From contig CBDBMW010000012.1 in NCBI GenBank assembly GCA_965207595.1, positions 2,294,001 through 2,358,000 of the forward strand: a stretch of 64,000 bases of DNA. Reading direction: 5' to 3'. The stretch comes from JAGWAJ01 sp026707615. GTDB taxonomy: Bacteria; Acidobacteriota; Vicinamibacteria; Vicinamibacterales; UBA8438. The notes below the pieces were generated by a model, which did not search any database, had not been told where the DNA came from, and saw only the letters and a program-made list of their open reading frames with translations. Below are positions 35,390-45,286 of the stretch, piece after piece (the stretch's first letter is position 1; every line of letters begins with the position of its first letter). The translations under genes were made by a program, and so were the position numbers.

Positions 35390-37454
35390 CCGCGGTCGCG
35401 GGGGGGGCGCACGGCCCTCGAGCGCGCGTCGGACCGCGCCGCGCCTCGACTGGCGTACCACGGTGAGAGGGCGGGTGGCGGTGGTGGCCGCCGCCTTCGC
35501 CGTGTGGGCGGCCGGGATCGAGGCGAAGCTCGTCTACCTGCAGTTCGTCCAGCGCGACTGGCTCGTCGAGCGCGCCCAGAGCCAGCAGCAGCGCACGATC
35601 GCCGCCCACCCTCGGCGGGGAGACATCCTGGACCGGGCCGGGCGCGTGCTGGCCTACAGCGTCGAGGCCTCGACCGTCTACGCGGTGCCGACGAAGATCG
35701 ACGACCCGGACGCCACCGCGGACGCCCTGTGCGGCGCCCTGGAGTGCTCCGCGGAGCAGCGCGCCACCATCGGCGCCCGCCTGTCGAGGGACGCCGAGTT
35801 CGTCTACGTGGAGCGGCAGGTCTCGCCCGCGAAGGCGCGCCGCGTCGACGATCTCGGGCTGCCGGGAGTGGGCTTCACCACGGAGCCCCGCCGCTACTAT
35901 CCCAACAAGGAGCTCGCCGCCCACCTGCTCGGCTACGTGGGCATCGACCACCAGGGTCTGGCCGGCATCGAGTCGACCTACGACGGGGTGATCCGGGGTG
36001 AGCCCGGGCGCGTCCTCATCCGCACCGATGCGCGAGGCAGCGCCTTCAGTCGCGTCGAGGCGCCGCCCGAGAGCGGCGCGGCGCTCGAGCTGACGATCGA
36101 CAAGTACCTCCAGCACATCGCCGAGCGCGAGCTGCGAGCCGGGATCGGCGAGTTCGGGGCGGACGCCGGAGCCGTCGTCATGCTCGACCCGGCGACCGGC
36201 GAGGTGCTGGCGATGGCGAGCGAGCCGACGTTCAATCCGAACGTGTTCGCCCTGGCATCCCCCGAAGCGCGCCGCAACCGGGCCGTGCAGGACGTCTACG
36301 AGCCCGGCTCGACCTTCAAGGTCGTGACCGCGTCGACGGCGATCGAGGAGCGGCTGGTCCACCTCGACGAGATCTTCGACGTCAGCGCCGGCTACATCCG
36401 GATCGCCGGCGACATCATTCGGGACTTCCGGACCACCGGCCCGCTCTCGTTCACCGACGTCATGGTCCGCTCGAGCAACGTCGGGGCCATCCGGGTGGGA
36501 CTGCGGATCGGGCCGGAGCGCTTCAGCGAGCGCGTGCGCCGCTTCGGGTTCGGCCAGGCCTTCGCGCGCGACTTCCCGAGCGAGAACCCCGGCATCGTCT
36601 GGGCTCCGGCCGCACTCAACGATCGGGCGCTGGCTTCGCTCTCGATGGGCTACCAGATCGCGGTCACTCCGCTGCAGATGGCGGCGGCGGTGGCGGCCAT
36701 CGCCAACGGCGGCGATCTGATCGAATCGCGGGTCGTGCGGGCCGTCCGCCGGGGCGGCGAGCGCGAGGAGTTCGGGAGCCGCATCATCCGGCCCGTCGTC
36801 TCCCGCGACACCGCGGCCGAGATGACGGCAATCATGGAAGCCGTCGCCGAGCGGGGCACGGCCCGCCGGGCCCGCGTTCCCGGCTACACGGTGGCCGGCA
36901 AGACCGGTACGGCGGAGAAGCTGATCGACGGCCGGTACTCGAGCACCGACCACAACGCCTCGTTCGTCGGATTCGTGCCTTCCCGGCGGCCGCGACTCGT
37001 GATCCTCGTGATGATCGACACGCCGCGGGGGACCGTCGTCAACGGAGTGCGGCAGCGCGCCTACACCGGCGGCGCCGTGGCCGCTCCCATCTTCCGGCGC
37101 ATCGCCGAGGCGTCGCTGCGCCATCTGGCCGTTCCGCGCAACGTCGATCCGATCCCCGCGGCACTGTCCGCGGAACGGGTCGCGCCGCGGGGGATGGCCG
37201 TGTCCATCCCGGCGGCGACGCGGCAGGCCGGCTTCGCCGCCCCCGAGGCGGGCAGCATGCCCGACCTCCGCGGGCTCAGCGGACGCGAGGCGATCCACGC
37301 GCTGGCCCGGCTGGGGCTCGACGTGCGCGTCGAGGGGGACGGCGTAGTCGTGGCGCACGATCCCGAGCCCGGTGCGGTTCTGGTGCCGGGCATGGTGGCG
37401 ACCGCCAGGATGAGCCGGCATCCGGACGGGGGGCGCGGGCAGGGGGGGCCCTAG
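35373..37454 (+). CDS. ftsI: Septal peptidoglycan transpeptidase FtsI/PBP3 with one PASTA domain
   Basis: 693 residues: a membrane anchor (VAVVAAAFAVWAAGIEAKLVYLQ), the PBP dimerisation domain, then the transpeptidase domain with EPGSTFKVV (SxxK nucleophile), RSSNVGA (SxN) and AGKTGTAEK (KTG). The C-terminal SMPDLRGLSGREAIHALARLG ... MVATARM is a PASTA domain, more usual in Gram-positive PBPs/SpoVD. The GTG at 35373 has GGGAGG 8 nt upstream; a GTG at 35364 is an alternative. murE follows after one base. Confidence 0.95.
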   Translation: MFQLGSRGRGGGARPSSARRTAPRLDWRTTVRGRVAVVAAAFAVWAAGIEAKLVYLQFVQRDWLVERAQSQQQRTIAAHPRRGDILDRAGRVLAYSVEASTVYAVPTKIDDPDATADALCGALECSAEQRATIGARLSRDAEFVYVERQVSPAKARRVDDLGLPGVGFTTEPRRYYPNKELAAHLLGYVGIDHQGLAGIESTYDGVIRGEPGRVLIRTDARGSAFSRVEAPPESGAALELTIDKYLQHIAERELRAGIGEFGADAGAVVMLDPATGEVLAMASEPTFNPNVFALASPEARRNRAVQDVYEPGSTFKVVTASTAIEERLVHLDEIFDVSAGYIRIAGDIIRDFRTTGPLSFTDVMVRSSNVGAIRVGLRIGPERFSERVRRFGFGQAFARDFPSENPGIVWAPAALNDRALASLSMGYQIAVTPLQMAAAVAAIANGGDLIESRVVRAVRRGGEREEFGSRIIRPVVSRDTAAEMTAIMEAVAERGTARRARVPGYTVAGKTGTAEKLIDGRYSSTDHNASFVGFVPSRRPRLVILVMIDTPRGTVVNGVRQRAYTGGAVAAPIFRRIAEASLRHLAVPRNVDPIPAALSAERVAPRGMAVSIPAATRQAGFAAPEAGSMPDLRGLSGREAIHALARLGLDVRVEGDGVVVAHDPEPGAVLVPGMVATARMSRHPDGGRGQGGP

Positions 37455-37455
37455 C

Positions 37456-38988
37456 ATGCCTGCCACGCCCATGCCGTCGAGCTCGCCGCCGCGTGCCAGC
37501 CTGGGGGAGCTGCTGGCGCGGGCAGGGATCGAGCGCCCCGCGGGAGCCGGGGCGGCGGTCCTCGCCAGGCCGGTCACCGGCCTGGCGTACGACTCGCGGT
37601 CCGTCACCCCGGGCGCGGTCTTCGTCGCCATCCGCGGCGCGCGGCACGACGGCGCGTCGTTTGCCGCCGACGCATGCGACCGCGGAGCCTGCGCCGTGAT
37701 CGCCGAGACCGCGCCGCCGGCCGCGACCGGCGTCCCCTGGATCCGGGTCGCGGACGCGCGTGCGGCGCTGGCCGCCGCCGCGGCCGCCCTCCACCGCGAC
37801 CCGAGCCGGGCGCTGCGCGTGGTCGGCACGACCGGGACGAACGGGAAAACGACCACGACCTACCTGCTCGAGTCGATTTTCGAGCAGAGCGGCATCCCCA
37901 CCGGCCGCATCAGCACCGTCGCGCATCGGACGGGGCCGGGCGACGAGCGCCCGGCCGAGCGGACGACGCCGGAGGCCGCCGACGTGCAGGCGCTCCTCGC
38001 GCGCATGCGGGACAGCGGCGCCAAGGCGTGCGCCATGGAGGTCTCATCGCACGCGCTCGCGTTGCGCCGGGTGGACGGCGTGCGCTTCGCGGCCGCGGTC
38101 TTCACCAACCTGACGCGCGACCATCTCGATTTCCACGGCGACATGGAGCGCTACTTCGCGGCCAAGCGCCTCCTGTTCGCGGGGCTGCCGAGCGACGCGC
38201 CCAGCGTCATCAACGCGGACGACGAGTACGGCCGCCGACTGCTCGGCGACGTCGCCCGACCGGTTACCTACGGCCTCGATGCGTCTGCCGACGTGTCGGC
38301 CCTGCGGCTGGCCGTGTCGCGCAGCGGGATCTCGATGGACGCCTGCTCGCCGGCCGGCAAGCTGCGCCTCCGCTCGCCGCTGCTCGGCCGCTTCAACGCG
38401 TACAACGTGCTGGCCGCCGCGGCGACGGCGGCGGCGCTCGACGTCCCCGCGCGCGGCATCGAGGCGGGGGTCCGGGCCCTCGACGCAGTGCCCGGGCGCA
38501 TGCAGGTCGTCACCGGCGAGAGCGACGACGTCACCGTCATCGTCGACTTCGCGCATACGGACGCCGCGCTCCGCGGCACGCTCGAGGCGATCCGCTCTCT
38601 CGCGGAGGGCGGGCTGGTCACCGTCTTCGGTTGCGGCGGCGACCGCGAGGTGTCGAAGCGTTCCCTGATGGGTGCGGTGGCCGCGCGCCTCAGCGACCGG
38701 ATCGTGCTCACGTCCGACAACCCGCGTTCCGAGGATCCGCGCGCCATCATCGAGGACATCCAGCGGGGACTGCCGCGCGAAGGCCCTCCTCCCTGGCTGG
38801 CGATCGTCGATCGCGAGGAGGCGATCTCGCGGGCCGTCCGCGACGCGCGGCCCGGCGACGTGGTCGTGGTGGCCGGCAAGGGGCACGAGCAGCACCAGGT
38901 GATCGGCAGGCGGCGCGTGCCGTTCCGGGATGCGGCGGTTGCGCGGACCGCCCTGGCGCGCAGGCGGGCCGTGGCGGGGGCAGGGTGA
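37456..38988 (+). CDS. murE: UDP-MurNAc-tripeptide synthetase (meso-diaminopimelate adding)
   Basis: 510 residues. The ATP site is GTTGTNGKTTTTYLLE, with EVSSHALALRR and FTNLTRDHLDFHGDMERY following. The motif TSDNPRSEDP contains DNPR, which in the family marks meso-diaminopimelate rather than lysine as substrate. Cytosolic third step of stem-peptide synthesis. Confidence 0.96.
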   Translation: MPATPMPSSSPPRASLGELLARAGIERPAGAGAAVLARPVTGLAYDSRSVTPGAVFVAIRGARHDGASFAADACDRGACAVIAETAPPAATGVPWIRVADARAALAAAAAALHRDPSRALRVVGTTGTNGKTTTTYLLESIFEQSGIPTGRISTVAHRTGPGDERPAERTTPEAADVQALLARMRDSGAKACAMEVSSHALALRRVDGVRFAAAVFTNLTRDHLDFHGDMERYFAAKRLLFAGLPSDAPSVINADDEYGRRLLGDVARPVTYGLDASADVSALRLAVSRSGISMDACSPAGKLRLRSPLLGRFNAYNVLAAAATAAALDVPARGIEAGVRALDAVPGRMQVVTGESDDVTVIVDFAHTDAALRGTLEAIRSLAEGGLVTVFGCGGDREVSKRSLMGAVAARLSDRIVLTSDNPRSEDPRAIIEDIQRGLPREGPPPWLAIVDREEAISRAVRDARPGDVVVVAGKGHEQHQVIGRRRVPFRDAAVARTALARRRAVAGAG

Positions 38989-38995
38989 AGGACAC

Positions 38996-40408
38996 GTGCC
39001 GCAGCAGGCCGAGATCGTGTTTCGCGCGGGCGAGCTCGCCGCCGTGGCCGGCGGGCACCTCCATCGCGGACGGCCGGATACGGAGCTGGGCCGGTTCGCA
39101 ATCGACAGCCGGCGCGTCCGGCCGGGCGACGTGTTCGTGGCAATCCGTGGAGCGCGCTTCGACGGGCACCGGTTCGTCGCCGAGGCGCTCGGCCGGGGAG
39201 CGGCGGGCGCCATCGTCGCCCACGCCTCCGCGCTGCCGCCCGATGCCGGGCCGCACGCCTGGGTGGTCGTCGACGATACGGTCGCGGCATTGCAGCGAAT
39301 CGCGCGAGCGGTACGCCGGCGATCCGGCGCGCGGGTGGTGGCGATCACCGGCAGCGTCGGAAAGACCACGACGAAGGAGCTGACAGCCGCCTTGCTCGGG
39401 ACCTGCTATCGCGTGTTGCGGAACGAGGGGAACCTCAACAACCACATCGGGTTGCCCCTCTCGCTCCTCGAGCTGCGGCGCCGCCCGGAGGCGGCGGTGG
39501 TGGAGCTTGGCATGAATCACGCAGGGGAGATCAGCACCCTGGTCCGGATCGCGGAGCCGGACTTTCGGGTGTGGACCAACGTTGCCGAGGTTCATGCGGC
39601 GTTCTTCGAATCGGTCGACGCGATCGCCGATGCGAAGGCGGAGATTCTCGAGGGTGCGACCCCGAAGACGGAGCTCGTCGTGAACGCGGCCGACCGGCGG
39701 GCGATGGCGCGGGTTGCGCGGTTCCCCGGCCGGACGACGACGTTCGGCGTGACCGGCGACGCCGAGGTGCGGGCCGTCGAGGTCACCGACCTGGGGCTCG
39801 ACGGCTCGCGGTCCCGGATCGAGACGCCGGCGGGGGCCGGCACCCTCCGAATGCGCCTCATCGGCACGGGGCACGTGGCGAACGCGCTGGCCGCAATCGC
39901 CGTGGCGCTGCGTTTTCAGGTACCGCTGGAGACGATTCTGGCGACCGCCACCACGTTTCGAGCCCAGCCCCGGCGAGGCGAGGTGTTGCGGCTCGGGGCC
40001 GGCGTGACGGTCGTCGACGACTCGTACAACTCCAGCCCGGTCGCCCTGCGGAGCACCCTGCGGTCGGTCGGGAGCGATCGGACGGGCGCCCGCCGCGTGG
40101 CGGTGCTGGGGGAGATGCTGGAGCTCGGCGCACGGGCGGAAGCCCTCCACCGCGCCTGCGGCGCGGCCGCGGTGGAGGCGGGGTTCACGCACATCGTAGC
40201 GATTGGCGGCGCCCCGGCCGTCGCGCTGGCGGCAGGGGCGGTGACGGCGGGCCTGCCGTCCTCGGCCGTGACGACCCGGGAGACGAGCGCGGAGGCGGAA
40301 CCGGCCGTGTCCGCCCTGGTGCAGGCCGGCGACCTGGTGCTGGTGAAGGGGTCCCGCGGCGTCGGCGCGGACCGGATCGTGGACCGTCTCCGGGTGGACT
40401 GGGCCTGA
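38996..40408 (+). CDS. murF: UDP-MurNAc-pentapeptide synthetase (D-Ala-D-Ala adding)
   Basis: 470 residues with ATP-binding ITGSVGKTTTKELTAALL, RNEGNLNNHIGLPLSLL, VELGMNHAGEI, and VVDDSYNSSPVAL in the C-terminal domain. The GTG at 38996 lies 7 nt after the murE stop and has GAAGGA just before it. The final codon overlaps the mraY ATG. Confidence 0.96.
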   Translation: MPQQAEIVFRAGELAAVAGGHLHRGRPDTELGRFAIDSRRVRPGDVFVAIRGARFDGHRFVAEALGRGAAGAIVAHASALPPDAGPHAWVVVDDTVAALQRIARAVRRRSGARVVAITGSVGKTTTKELTAALLGTCYRVLRNEGNLNNHIGLPLSLLELRRRPEAAVVELGMNHAGEISTLVRIAEPDFRVWTNVAEVHAAFFESVDAIADAKAEILEGATPKTELVVNAADRRAMARVARFPGRTTTFGVTGDAEVRAVEVTDLGLDGSRSRIETPAGAGTLRMRLIGTGHVANALAAIAVALRFQVPLETILATATTFRAQPRRGEVLRLGAGVTVVDDSYNSSPVALRSTLRSVGSDRTGARRVAVLGEMLELGARAEALHRACGAAAVEAGFTHIVAIGGAPAVALAAGAVTAGLPSSAVTTRETSAEAEPAVSALVQAGDLVLVKGSRGVGADRIVDRLRVDWA

Positions 40409-41493
40409 TGCTCTACTACCTGCTGTATCCGCTGCGCACGGAGTTGAGCGTCCTCAACGTGACGCAGTACATCACGTTCCGGACCGCGGCAGCCAGCCTC
40501 ACCGCGTTCGCGCTGACGCTCGTGCTCGGGCCCTGGGTGATTCGTCGCCTGCGGGCGATGCAGATCGGGCAGGTCGTGCGCGCCGACGGCCCCGCGACCC
40601 ATCAGGCGAAGGCCGGGACGCCGACCATGGGCGGGCTGCTCGTGCTGCTCGCGGCGGTCGTTCCCACCGTGCTGTGGGCGGACCTCGGCAACGTGTACGT
40701 GCAGGTCGCCGTCCTGTCGACGGCGGCGTTCGGCGTCATCGGCTTCGTCGACGATGCACTCAAGGTGGGCCGTGCGTCCCACCGGGGCCTCTCCCCGAGC
40801 CGCAAGCTGATTGCCCAGGCGGCGGTCGCCACCGTCGTCGGCGTCGTGCTGCTGCGGCTGACCGAGGGCGGCCTGTACAGCACGGAGATCATCTTCCCGT
40901 TCTTCAAGCAGTTCACGCCCGACGTCGGGTGGCTCTACCTCCCGTTCGCCGTGCTCGTCCTGGTGGCGGCGTCGAACGCCGTCAATCTCACGGACGGCCT
41001 CGACGGGCTGGCCATCAGCGTCTTCACGGTCGCCGCCGGAGCCTTCACCGCGCTCACCTACGTCGCCGGCCACGCGGAGATCGCCGACTTCCTGCTGATC
41101 GCGCGGTTCCCGCCGGCCGGCGAGCTGACGATCTTCTGCGGCTCCCTCGTCGGCGCCGGCCTGGGCTTTCTCTGGTACAACTCCTATCCTGCCGACGTCT
41201 TCCTGGGAGACGTCGGCGCGCTCGCCCTCGGCGGCGCGCTCGGCACGGTGGCCCTGCTGATCAAGCAGGAGCTGCTGTTGCCGATCGTCGGCGCCGTGTT
41301 CGTCGTCGAGCTCCTCTCGGTCGCCATCCAGGTCGTCTCGTTCCGGCTGACGGGGCAGCGCGTGTTCCGCATGGCGCCCCTCCACCACCACTACGAGCTG
41401 GTCGGCTGGAGCGAGCCCAAGATCATCACCCGGTTCCTGATCATGGCGGTCGTCTTCGCGCTGTTCAGCCTGACGACCCTGAAGCTCAGATGA
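40408..41493 (+). CDS. mraY: Phospho-MurNAc-pentapeptide transferase MraY
   Basis: 361 residues, about ten membrane helices. It carries AGTPTMGGLL, the acidic active-site motifs GFVDDALK and NAVNLTDGLDGLA, FLGDVGALALGG, and the HHHYE loop (MAPLHHHYELVGW). Makes lipid I at the inner membrane. Start overlaps murF by one base, stop overlaps murD as ATGA. Confidence 0.97.
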   Translation: MLYYLLYPLRTELSVLNVTQYITFRTAAASLTAFALTLVLGPWVIRRLRAMQIGQVVRADGPATHQAKAGTPTMGGLLVLLAAVVPTVLWADLGNVYVQVAVLSTAAFGVIGFVDDALKVGRASHRGLSPSRKLIAQAAVATVVGVVLLRLTEGGLYSTEIIFPFFKQFTPDVGWLYLPFAVLVLVAASNAVNLTDGLDGLAISVFTVAAGAFTALTYVAGHAEIADFLLIARFPPAGELTIFCGSLVGAGLGFLWYNSYPADVFLGDVGALALGGALGTVALLIKQELLLPIVGAVFVVELLSVAIQVVSFRLTGQRVFRMAPLHHHYELVGWSEPKIITRFLIMAVVFALFSLTTLKLR

Positions 41494-42863
41494 CCTCCTT
41501 CTCGGTCGCCGGATCGCACGTCGTGGTCGTCGGCGCCGCCCGCAGCGGGCTGGCGGCGGCGGCGCTGGCAGCGCGGCGCGGGGCCCGCGTCACCGTCAGC
41601 GAGGTGCGCCCGGCGCCGGCGGACGCCGCCGGAGCGGCGTCGCTCCGGCGCCTCGGCGTCGTGCTGGAGCTCGGGGGACATCGGCCGGGGACGTTCGAGG
41701 CGGCGGACCTGATCGTGCTGAGTCCGGGGGTGTCGCCGCGGATCCCGCCGGTCGCCCGCGCGCGCGCCGCCGGGGTGCCCGTCATCAGCGAGATCGAGCT
41801 GGCCGCCCGCTGGCTCCGGGGGCGCCTCGTCGCGGTCACCGGTACCAAGGGCAAGTCGACGACCACCGCGTTGAGCGGCCGGATGCTCGACACGGGCGGG
41901 CACCGGGCCGTGGTCGGCGGGAACATCGGCCAGGCGCTGAGCAGCCAGGTGGACGCCTCGACCCCGGACGCGATCCACGTCGTCGAGGTGAGCAGCTTCC
42001 AGCTCGAGCTGACGGCGACGTTCCGGCCCTGGATCGCGGTCTGCCTCAACCTCTCGCCCGATCATCTCGACCGCCACGGGACCCTCGAGGAGTACGCCCG
42101 GGCCAAGGCGCGCATCTTCGCCAACCAGACGCGCGACGACGCGATGGTGATCAACGCGGACGACCCGCGCGTGCTGCAGATGGCGCGCGCCGGCCGGGCG
42201 CGATCCCTGCGGTTCGCGGTGTCCCGCACGCTGTCCGAGGGTGTGCACGTCACCGGGGACGCCATTGCGCACCGCAGCGGCGGAGTGGACCGGCCGCTGG
42301 TACCGCTGTCCGCCGTCCGGCTGCCCGGCCGGCATCTGCTGAGCGACGTGGCGGCGGCGGCGGCCGTGGGCACCCTTGCCGGTGTCGACCCCGATGCAAT
42401 GACCCGCGCCGTGCAGTCGTTCGCCGGCCTCGAGCACGCGCTCGAGTTCGTGGCCGAGCACCGGGGCGTCCGCTACGTCAACGATTCGAAGGCGACGAAT
42501 CCGGCCGCGGCGCGGGCCGCCATCGAGTGCTTCGACCGGGATCTGGTGGTGATCCTCGGCGGCCGCTTCAAGGGCGGGCGGATGGCCGACCTCGGAGCTG
42601 CGCTGGCCGCCCGCGGAGCCGCGGTGGTGGCGATCGGGGAAGCGCGTCCGCGCATCCGCGAAGCGCTCGGGGACATCGTGACCGTGGTGGACGCCGACTC
42701 GATGACCGCGGCGGTGGCCGCGGCGCGACGGCTGGCCCGGGCCGGGGGGACGGTGCTGCTGGCGCCTGCGTGCGCCAGCCTCGACATGTTCTCGGACTAC
42801 TCGGCGCGGGGCCGCGCCTTCAAGGAGGCGGTCGGCCGACTGTCCGGCGCAGATGAGCCGTGA
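41490..42863 (+). CDS. murD: UDP-MurNAc-L-alanine:D-glutamate ligase
   Basis: 457 residues. N-terminal VVVVGAARSGLAAA, LSPGVSPRIPPV, the ATP site VTGTKGKSTTTALS, LNLSPDHLDRHGTLEEYARAK, and VRYVNDSKATNPAAA with GGRFKGG are the family marks. The last three codons and the stop already belong to the left arm of the inverted repeat at 42854-42976, so the element overlaps the gene end. Confidence 0.96.
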   Translation: MTSFSVAGSHVVVVGAARSGLAAAALAARRGARVTVSEVRPAPADAAGAASLRRLGVVLELGGHRPGTFEAADLIVLSPGVSPRIPPVARARAAGVPVISEIELAARWLRGRLVAVTGTKGKSTTTALSGRMLDTGGHRAVVGGNIGQALSSQVDASTPDAIHVVEVSSFQLELTATFRPWIAVCLNLSPDHLDRHGTLEEYARAKARIFANQTRDDAMVINADDPRVLQMARAGRARSLRFAVSRTLSEGVHVTGDAIAHRSGGVDRPLVPLSAVRLPGRHLLSDVAAAAAVGTLAGVDPDAMTRAVQSFAGLEHALEFVAEHRGVRYVNDSKATNPAAARAAIECFDRDLVVILGGRFKGGRMADLGAALAARGAAVVAIGEARPRIREALGDIVTVVDADSMTAAVAAARRLARAGGTVLLAPACASLDMFSDYSARGRAFKEAVGRLSGADEP

Positions 42864-42976
42864 GCAGTCATCAGTCGGGCTGAGCGGTGTGGAGCTGGCC
42901 GCTGGGAGCGCAGGCTGACCCGGCCTGCGAGGCTGGTGTCCACACCCGGGCTCGACTGATGACTGCTGGCGGCTCA
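42854..42976. repeat. 123-bp imperfect inverted repeat with nested hairpin between murD and ftsW
   Basis: Arms 42854-42893 and 42939-42976 pair in three blocks: TGAGCCG, then AGCAGTCATCAGTCG (15 perfect), then GGTGTGGA, with small mismatches between. The central part contains its own 7-bp perfect stem CGCAGGC/GCCTGCG with a TGACCCG loop. It lies in the only gap of more than 120 bp in the dcw cluster. It could be a small palindromic mobile element or a strong RNA hairpin that lowers downstream transcription. The 80 bp after it, up to ftsW, show nothing. Confidence 0.8.
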
Positions 42977-43058
42977 ACCGCCGGGGTCGCCGGGAGCGCA
43001 CCGCGCCACCGGCCGGGATCCTCCGCGTGGCCTCCGGGTTGCGCCGCGAGCCGCGAGT

Positions 43059-44159
43059 ATGGCGCGAACACTCAAATCGGACAAGCCGCTGTACCTCGCC
43101 ACCTTGGCGTTGCTCTTCTCGAGTCTCGTCATGGTCTACAGCGCTTCGGCCGTCGTCGCGGGCGAGCGGCTCGGCCAACCGTACTTCTTCCTGTTTCGGC
43201 AGATCGCGTGGCTGGCGATAGGCGTCGGCCTGCTGGTCGCGGTGATGCGCATCGACTACCGGAGACTGAAGCGGCCGGTGGTGGTCTGGACGGTGCTCGG
43301 CGTCACCACGGCTGCCCTGATCGCGGTGCTCTTCGCCCCGCCGATCAACGGCACCCGGCGCTGGTTCGGCATCGCGGGGTTCGGCGTTCAGCCCTCCGAG
43401 ATCGCCAAGCTGGCGGTCATCCTCTTCGTGGCCGCGTTCCTCGACCGGCGCATGGCGCAGGGCGACGACCTCGCGCGGTCCGTGCTTCCGCTGTCCGCCG
43501 TGACGGCCGGGGTGGCCGGTCTGATCCTGCTCGGCCCCGACTTCGGGACGGCGTTCACCCTGCTCGTGATCGCGACCGGCATGGTCTTCGCAGCGGGGTT
43601 GAGCTATCGCTACTTCATCGGCATCGGCCTGGTCGCCCTGCCGGCGCTGGTGGCGGTGCTGGCCAGCGCCGAGTACCGCCGCCGCCGGCTGTTCGTCTTC
43701 CTGGATCCGTGGGCCGATCCGCTCGACTCCGGGTTCCAGCTCGCGCAGTCCCAGATAGCCGTGGGCACCGGCGGGCTGTTCGGGCGCGGGGTCATGGGGG
43801 GAGTGCAGAAGCTGTTCTTCCTGCCGGAGCCCCACACCGACTTCATCTACGCGGTGATTGCGGAGGAGACCGGTCTCGTCGGCGCCACGGCGATCCTGCT
43901 CTGCTTCGCCGTGATCATCTGGCGCGGCCTGCGGGTGACGCGGAACGCGCCGGATCCGTTCGGGTCGCTGCTCGCGTTCGGCATCACGGCGATGCTGGCC
44001 CTGCAGGCGTTCATGAACATGAGCGTCGTGCTCAGCCTGATGCCGACCACGGGGCTGCCGCTGCCGTTCGTGAGCTTCGGCGGATCGTCGCTGATGACGA
44101 GCCTGCTCGGGATGGCGGTGCTGCTGAACATCTCGCAGCATGCATCGGCCGCAACGTGA
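43059..44159 (+). CDS. ftsW: Septal peptidoglycan glycosyltransferase FtsW
   Basis: 366 residues, ten membrane helices, SEDS family. Conserved pieces: TRRWFGIAGFGVQPSEIAKL, LLGPDFGTAFTLL (the catalytic Asp region), PHTDFIYAVIAEETGLVGA, and the C-terminal TTGLPLPFVSFGGSSLM. Polymerises lipid II together with FtsI. The stop overlaps the murG start as GTGA. Confidence 0.96.
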   Translation: MARTLKSDKPLYLATLALLFSSLVMVYSASAVVAGERLGQPYFFLFRQIAWLAIGVGLLVAVMRIDYRRLKRPVVVWTVLGVTTAALIAVLFAPPINGTRRWFGIAGFGVQPSEIAKLAVILFVAAFLDRRMAQGDDLARSVLPLSAVTAGVAGLILLGPDFGTAFTLLVIATGMVFAAGLSYRYFIGIGLVALPALVAVLASAEYRRRRLFVFLDPWADPLDSGFQLAQSQIAVGTGGLFGRGVMGGVQKLFFLPEPHTDFIYAVIAEETGLVGATAILLCFAVIIWRGLRVTRNAPDPFGSLLAFGITAMLALQAFMNMSVVLSLMPTTGLPLPFVSFGGSSLMTSLLGMAVLLNISQHASAAT

Positions 44160-45271
44160 CCGGCGCACCGCACCCGGCGCTCCGCGTGGTCTTCGCGGGA
44201 GGAGGGACCGGCGGGCACCTGTTCCCGGGCGTCGCGGTGGCGCGGGAGCTGATGCGGCGCCGTCCCGACGCGCGCATCGTCTTCGTCGGCGCGGGGCGTG
44301 GAATCGAGAACCGGGTCCTGGCCCGGGAGGGGTTCGCCCTCGAACGCATACGCAGCATGGGATTGATGGGCAAGTCGCTCGGGGCGATCGGGCGGGCCGC
44401 GGCGCTGGCGCCGCTCACGGTCGTGGACGCGCTGGCGGTCCTGCGCCGGACGCGCCCGGACGTCGTCGTCGGGCTCGGCGGCTACAGCGCGGGTCCGGTG
44501 GTGCTCCTGGCGGCCATCGGGGGCCGGCCGACGATGCTCATGGAGCAGAACGCGGTGCCGGGCATCACCAACCGCCTGCTGGCGCCGGTCGTCCGCGCCG
44601 CGGCCGTCTCGTACGACGCGGCGGCCGACTACTTCGGAGCGAAGGCCTTCGTTGCCGGAAACCCGGTGCGCGACGCCTTCCTCGCGCCGCCGGTTCCGTC
44701 GCCCGGCGAGGGCCTGCGGGTGCTCGTGCTCGGCGGCTCGCAGGGTGCGCATCGGCTGAACGAGGCGATGGTGCGGGCGGCGCCCGCGCTCGGGGCGGCC
44801 GGGCCGAGCATCGCGCTCACGCACCAGACGGGCGAGCGGGACTGCGAGGCCGTGCGCGCCGGCTATCGCCGGGCCGGGATGACGGCGCGCGTCGAGCCGT
44901 TCCTCGATACGGTGGCGGACGACATGCGCGCGGCCGACGCGGTGGTCTGCCGGGCGGGGGCGACGACGCTCGCGGAGGTGGCGGCGTCCGGCCGGCCGGC
45001 GCTGATCGTGCCGTTGCCGCGGGCCGCGAACGATCACCAGCGCCGCAATGCAGCCGTGTTCGCGGCCGCGGGGGCGGCGGAAGTCGTCGAGGAGGCGGTG
45101 CTGGGAGCGCACCTGGCGCCACGGCTCCTGGCGCTGCTCGCCGACGCGGACCGGCGCGAGGCGATGGCGGAGGCGGCCCGTCGCCTCGCCCGGCCGGACG
45201 CGGCGCGCCGGGTCGTCGATCGCATCGAGCGGCTGGCGGGGCTGCCGCCGGCGGGCGGCGACGGCGGATGA
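44156..45271 (+). CDS. murG: UDP-GlcNAc:lipid I N-acetylglucosaminyltransferase MurG
   Basis: 371 residues. FAGGGTGGHLFPGVAVAREL is the first G-loop, VVVGLGGYSAGPVVL the second, and LVLGGSQGAHRLNEAM the third. EQNAVPGITNRLL, VCRAGATTLAEVA and DHQRRNAAVF complete the family pattern. Makes lipid II on the inner face of the membrane. GTG start at 44156, coupled to ftsW. Confidence 0.97.
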   Translation: MTGAPHPALRVVFAGGGTGGHLFPGVAVARELMRRRPDARIVFVGAGRGIENRVLAREGFALERIRSMGLMGKSLGAIGRAAALAPLTVVDALAVLRRTRPDVVVGLGGYSAGPVVLLAAIGGRPTMLMEQNAVPGITNRLLAPVVRAAAVSYDAAADYFGAKAFVAGNPVRDAFLAPPVPSPGEGLRVLVLGGSQGAHRLNEAMVRAAPALGAAGPSIALTHQTGERDCEAVRAGYRRAGMTARVEPFLDTVADDMRAADAVVCRAGATTLAEVAASGRPALIVPLPRAANDHQRRNAAVFAAAGAAEVVEEAVLGAHLAPRLLALLADADRREAMAEAARRLARPDAARRVVDRIERLAGLPPAGGDGG

Positions 45272-45286
45272 TTGCCTGGAAGGCCG

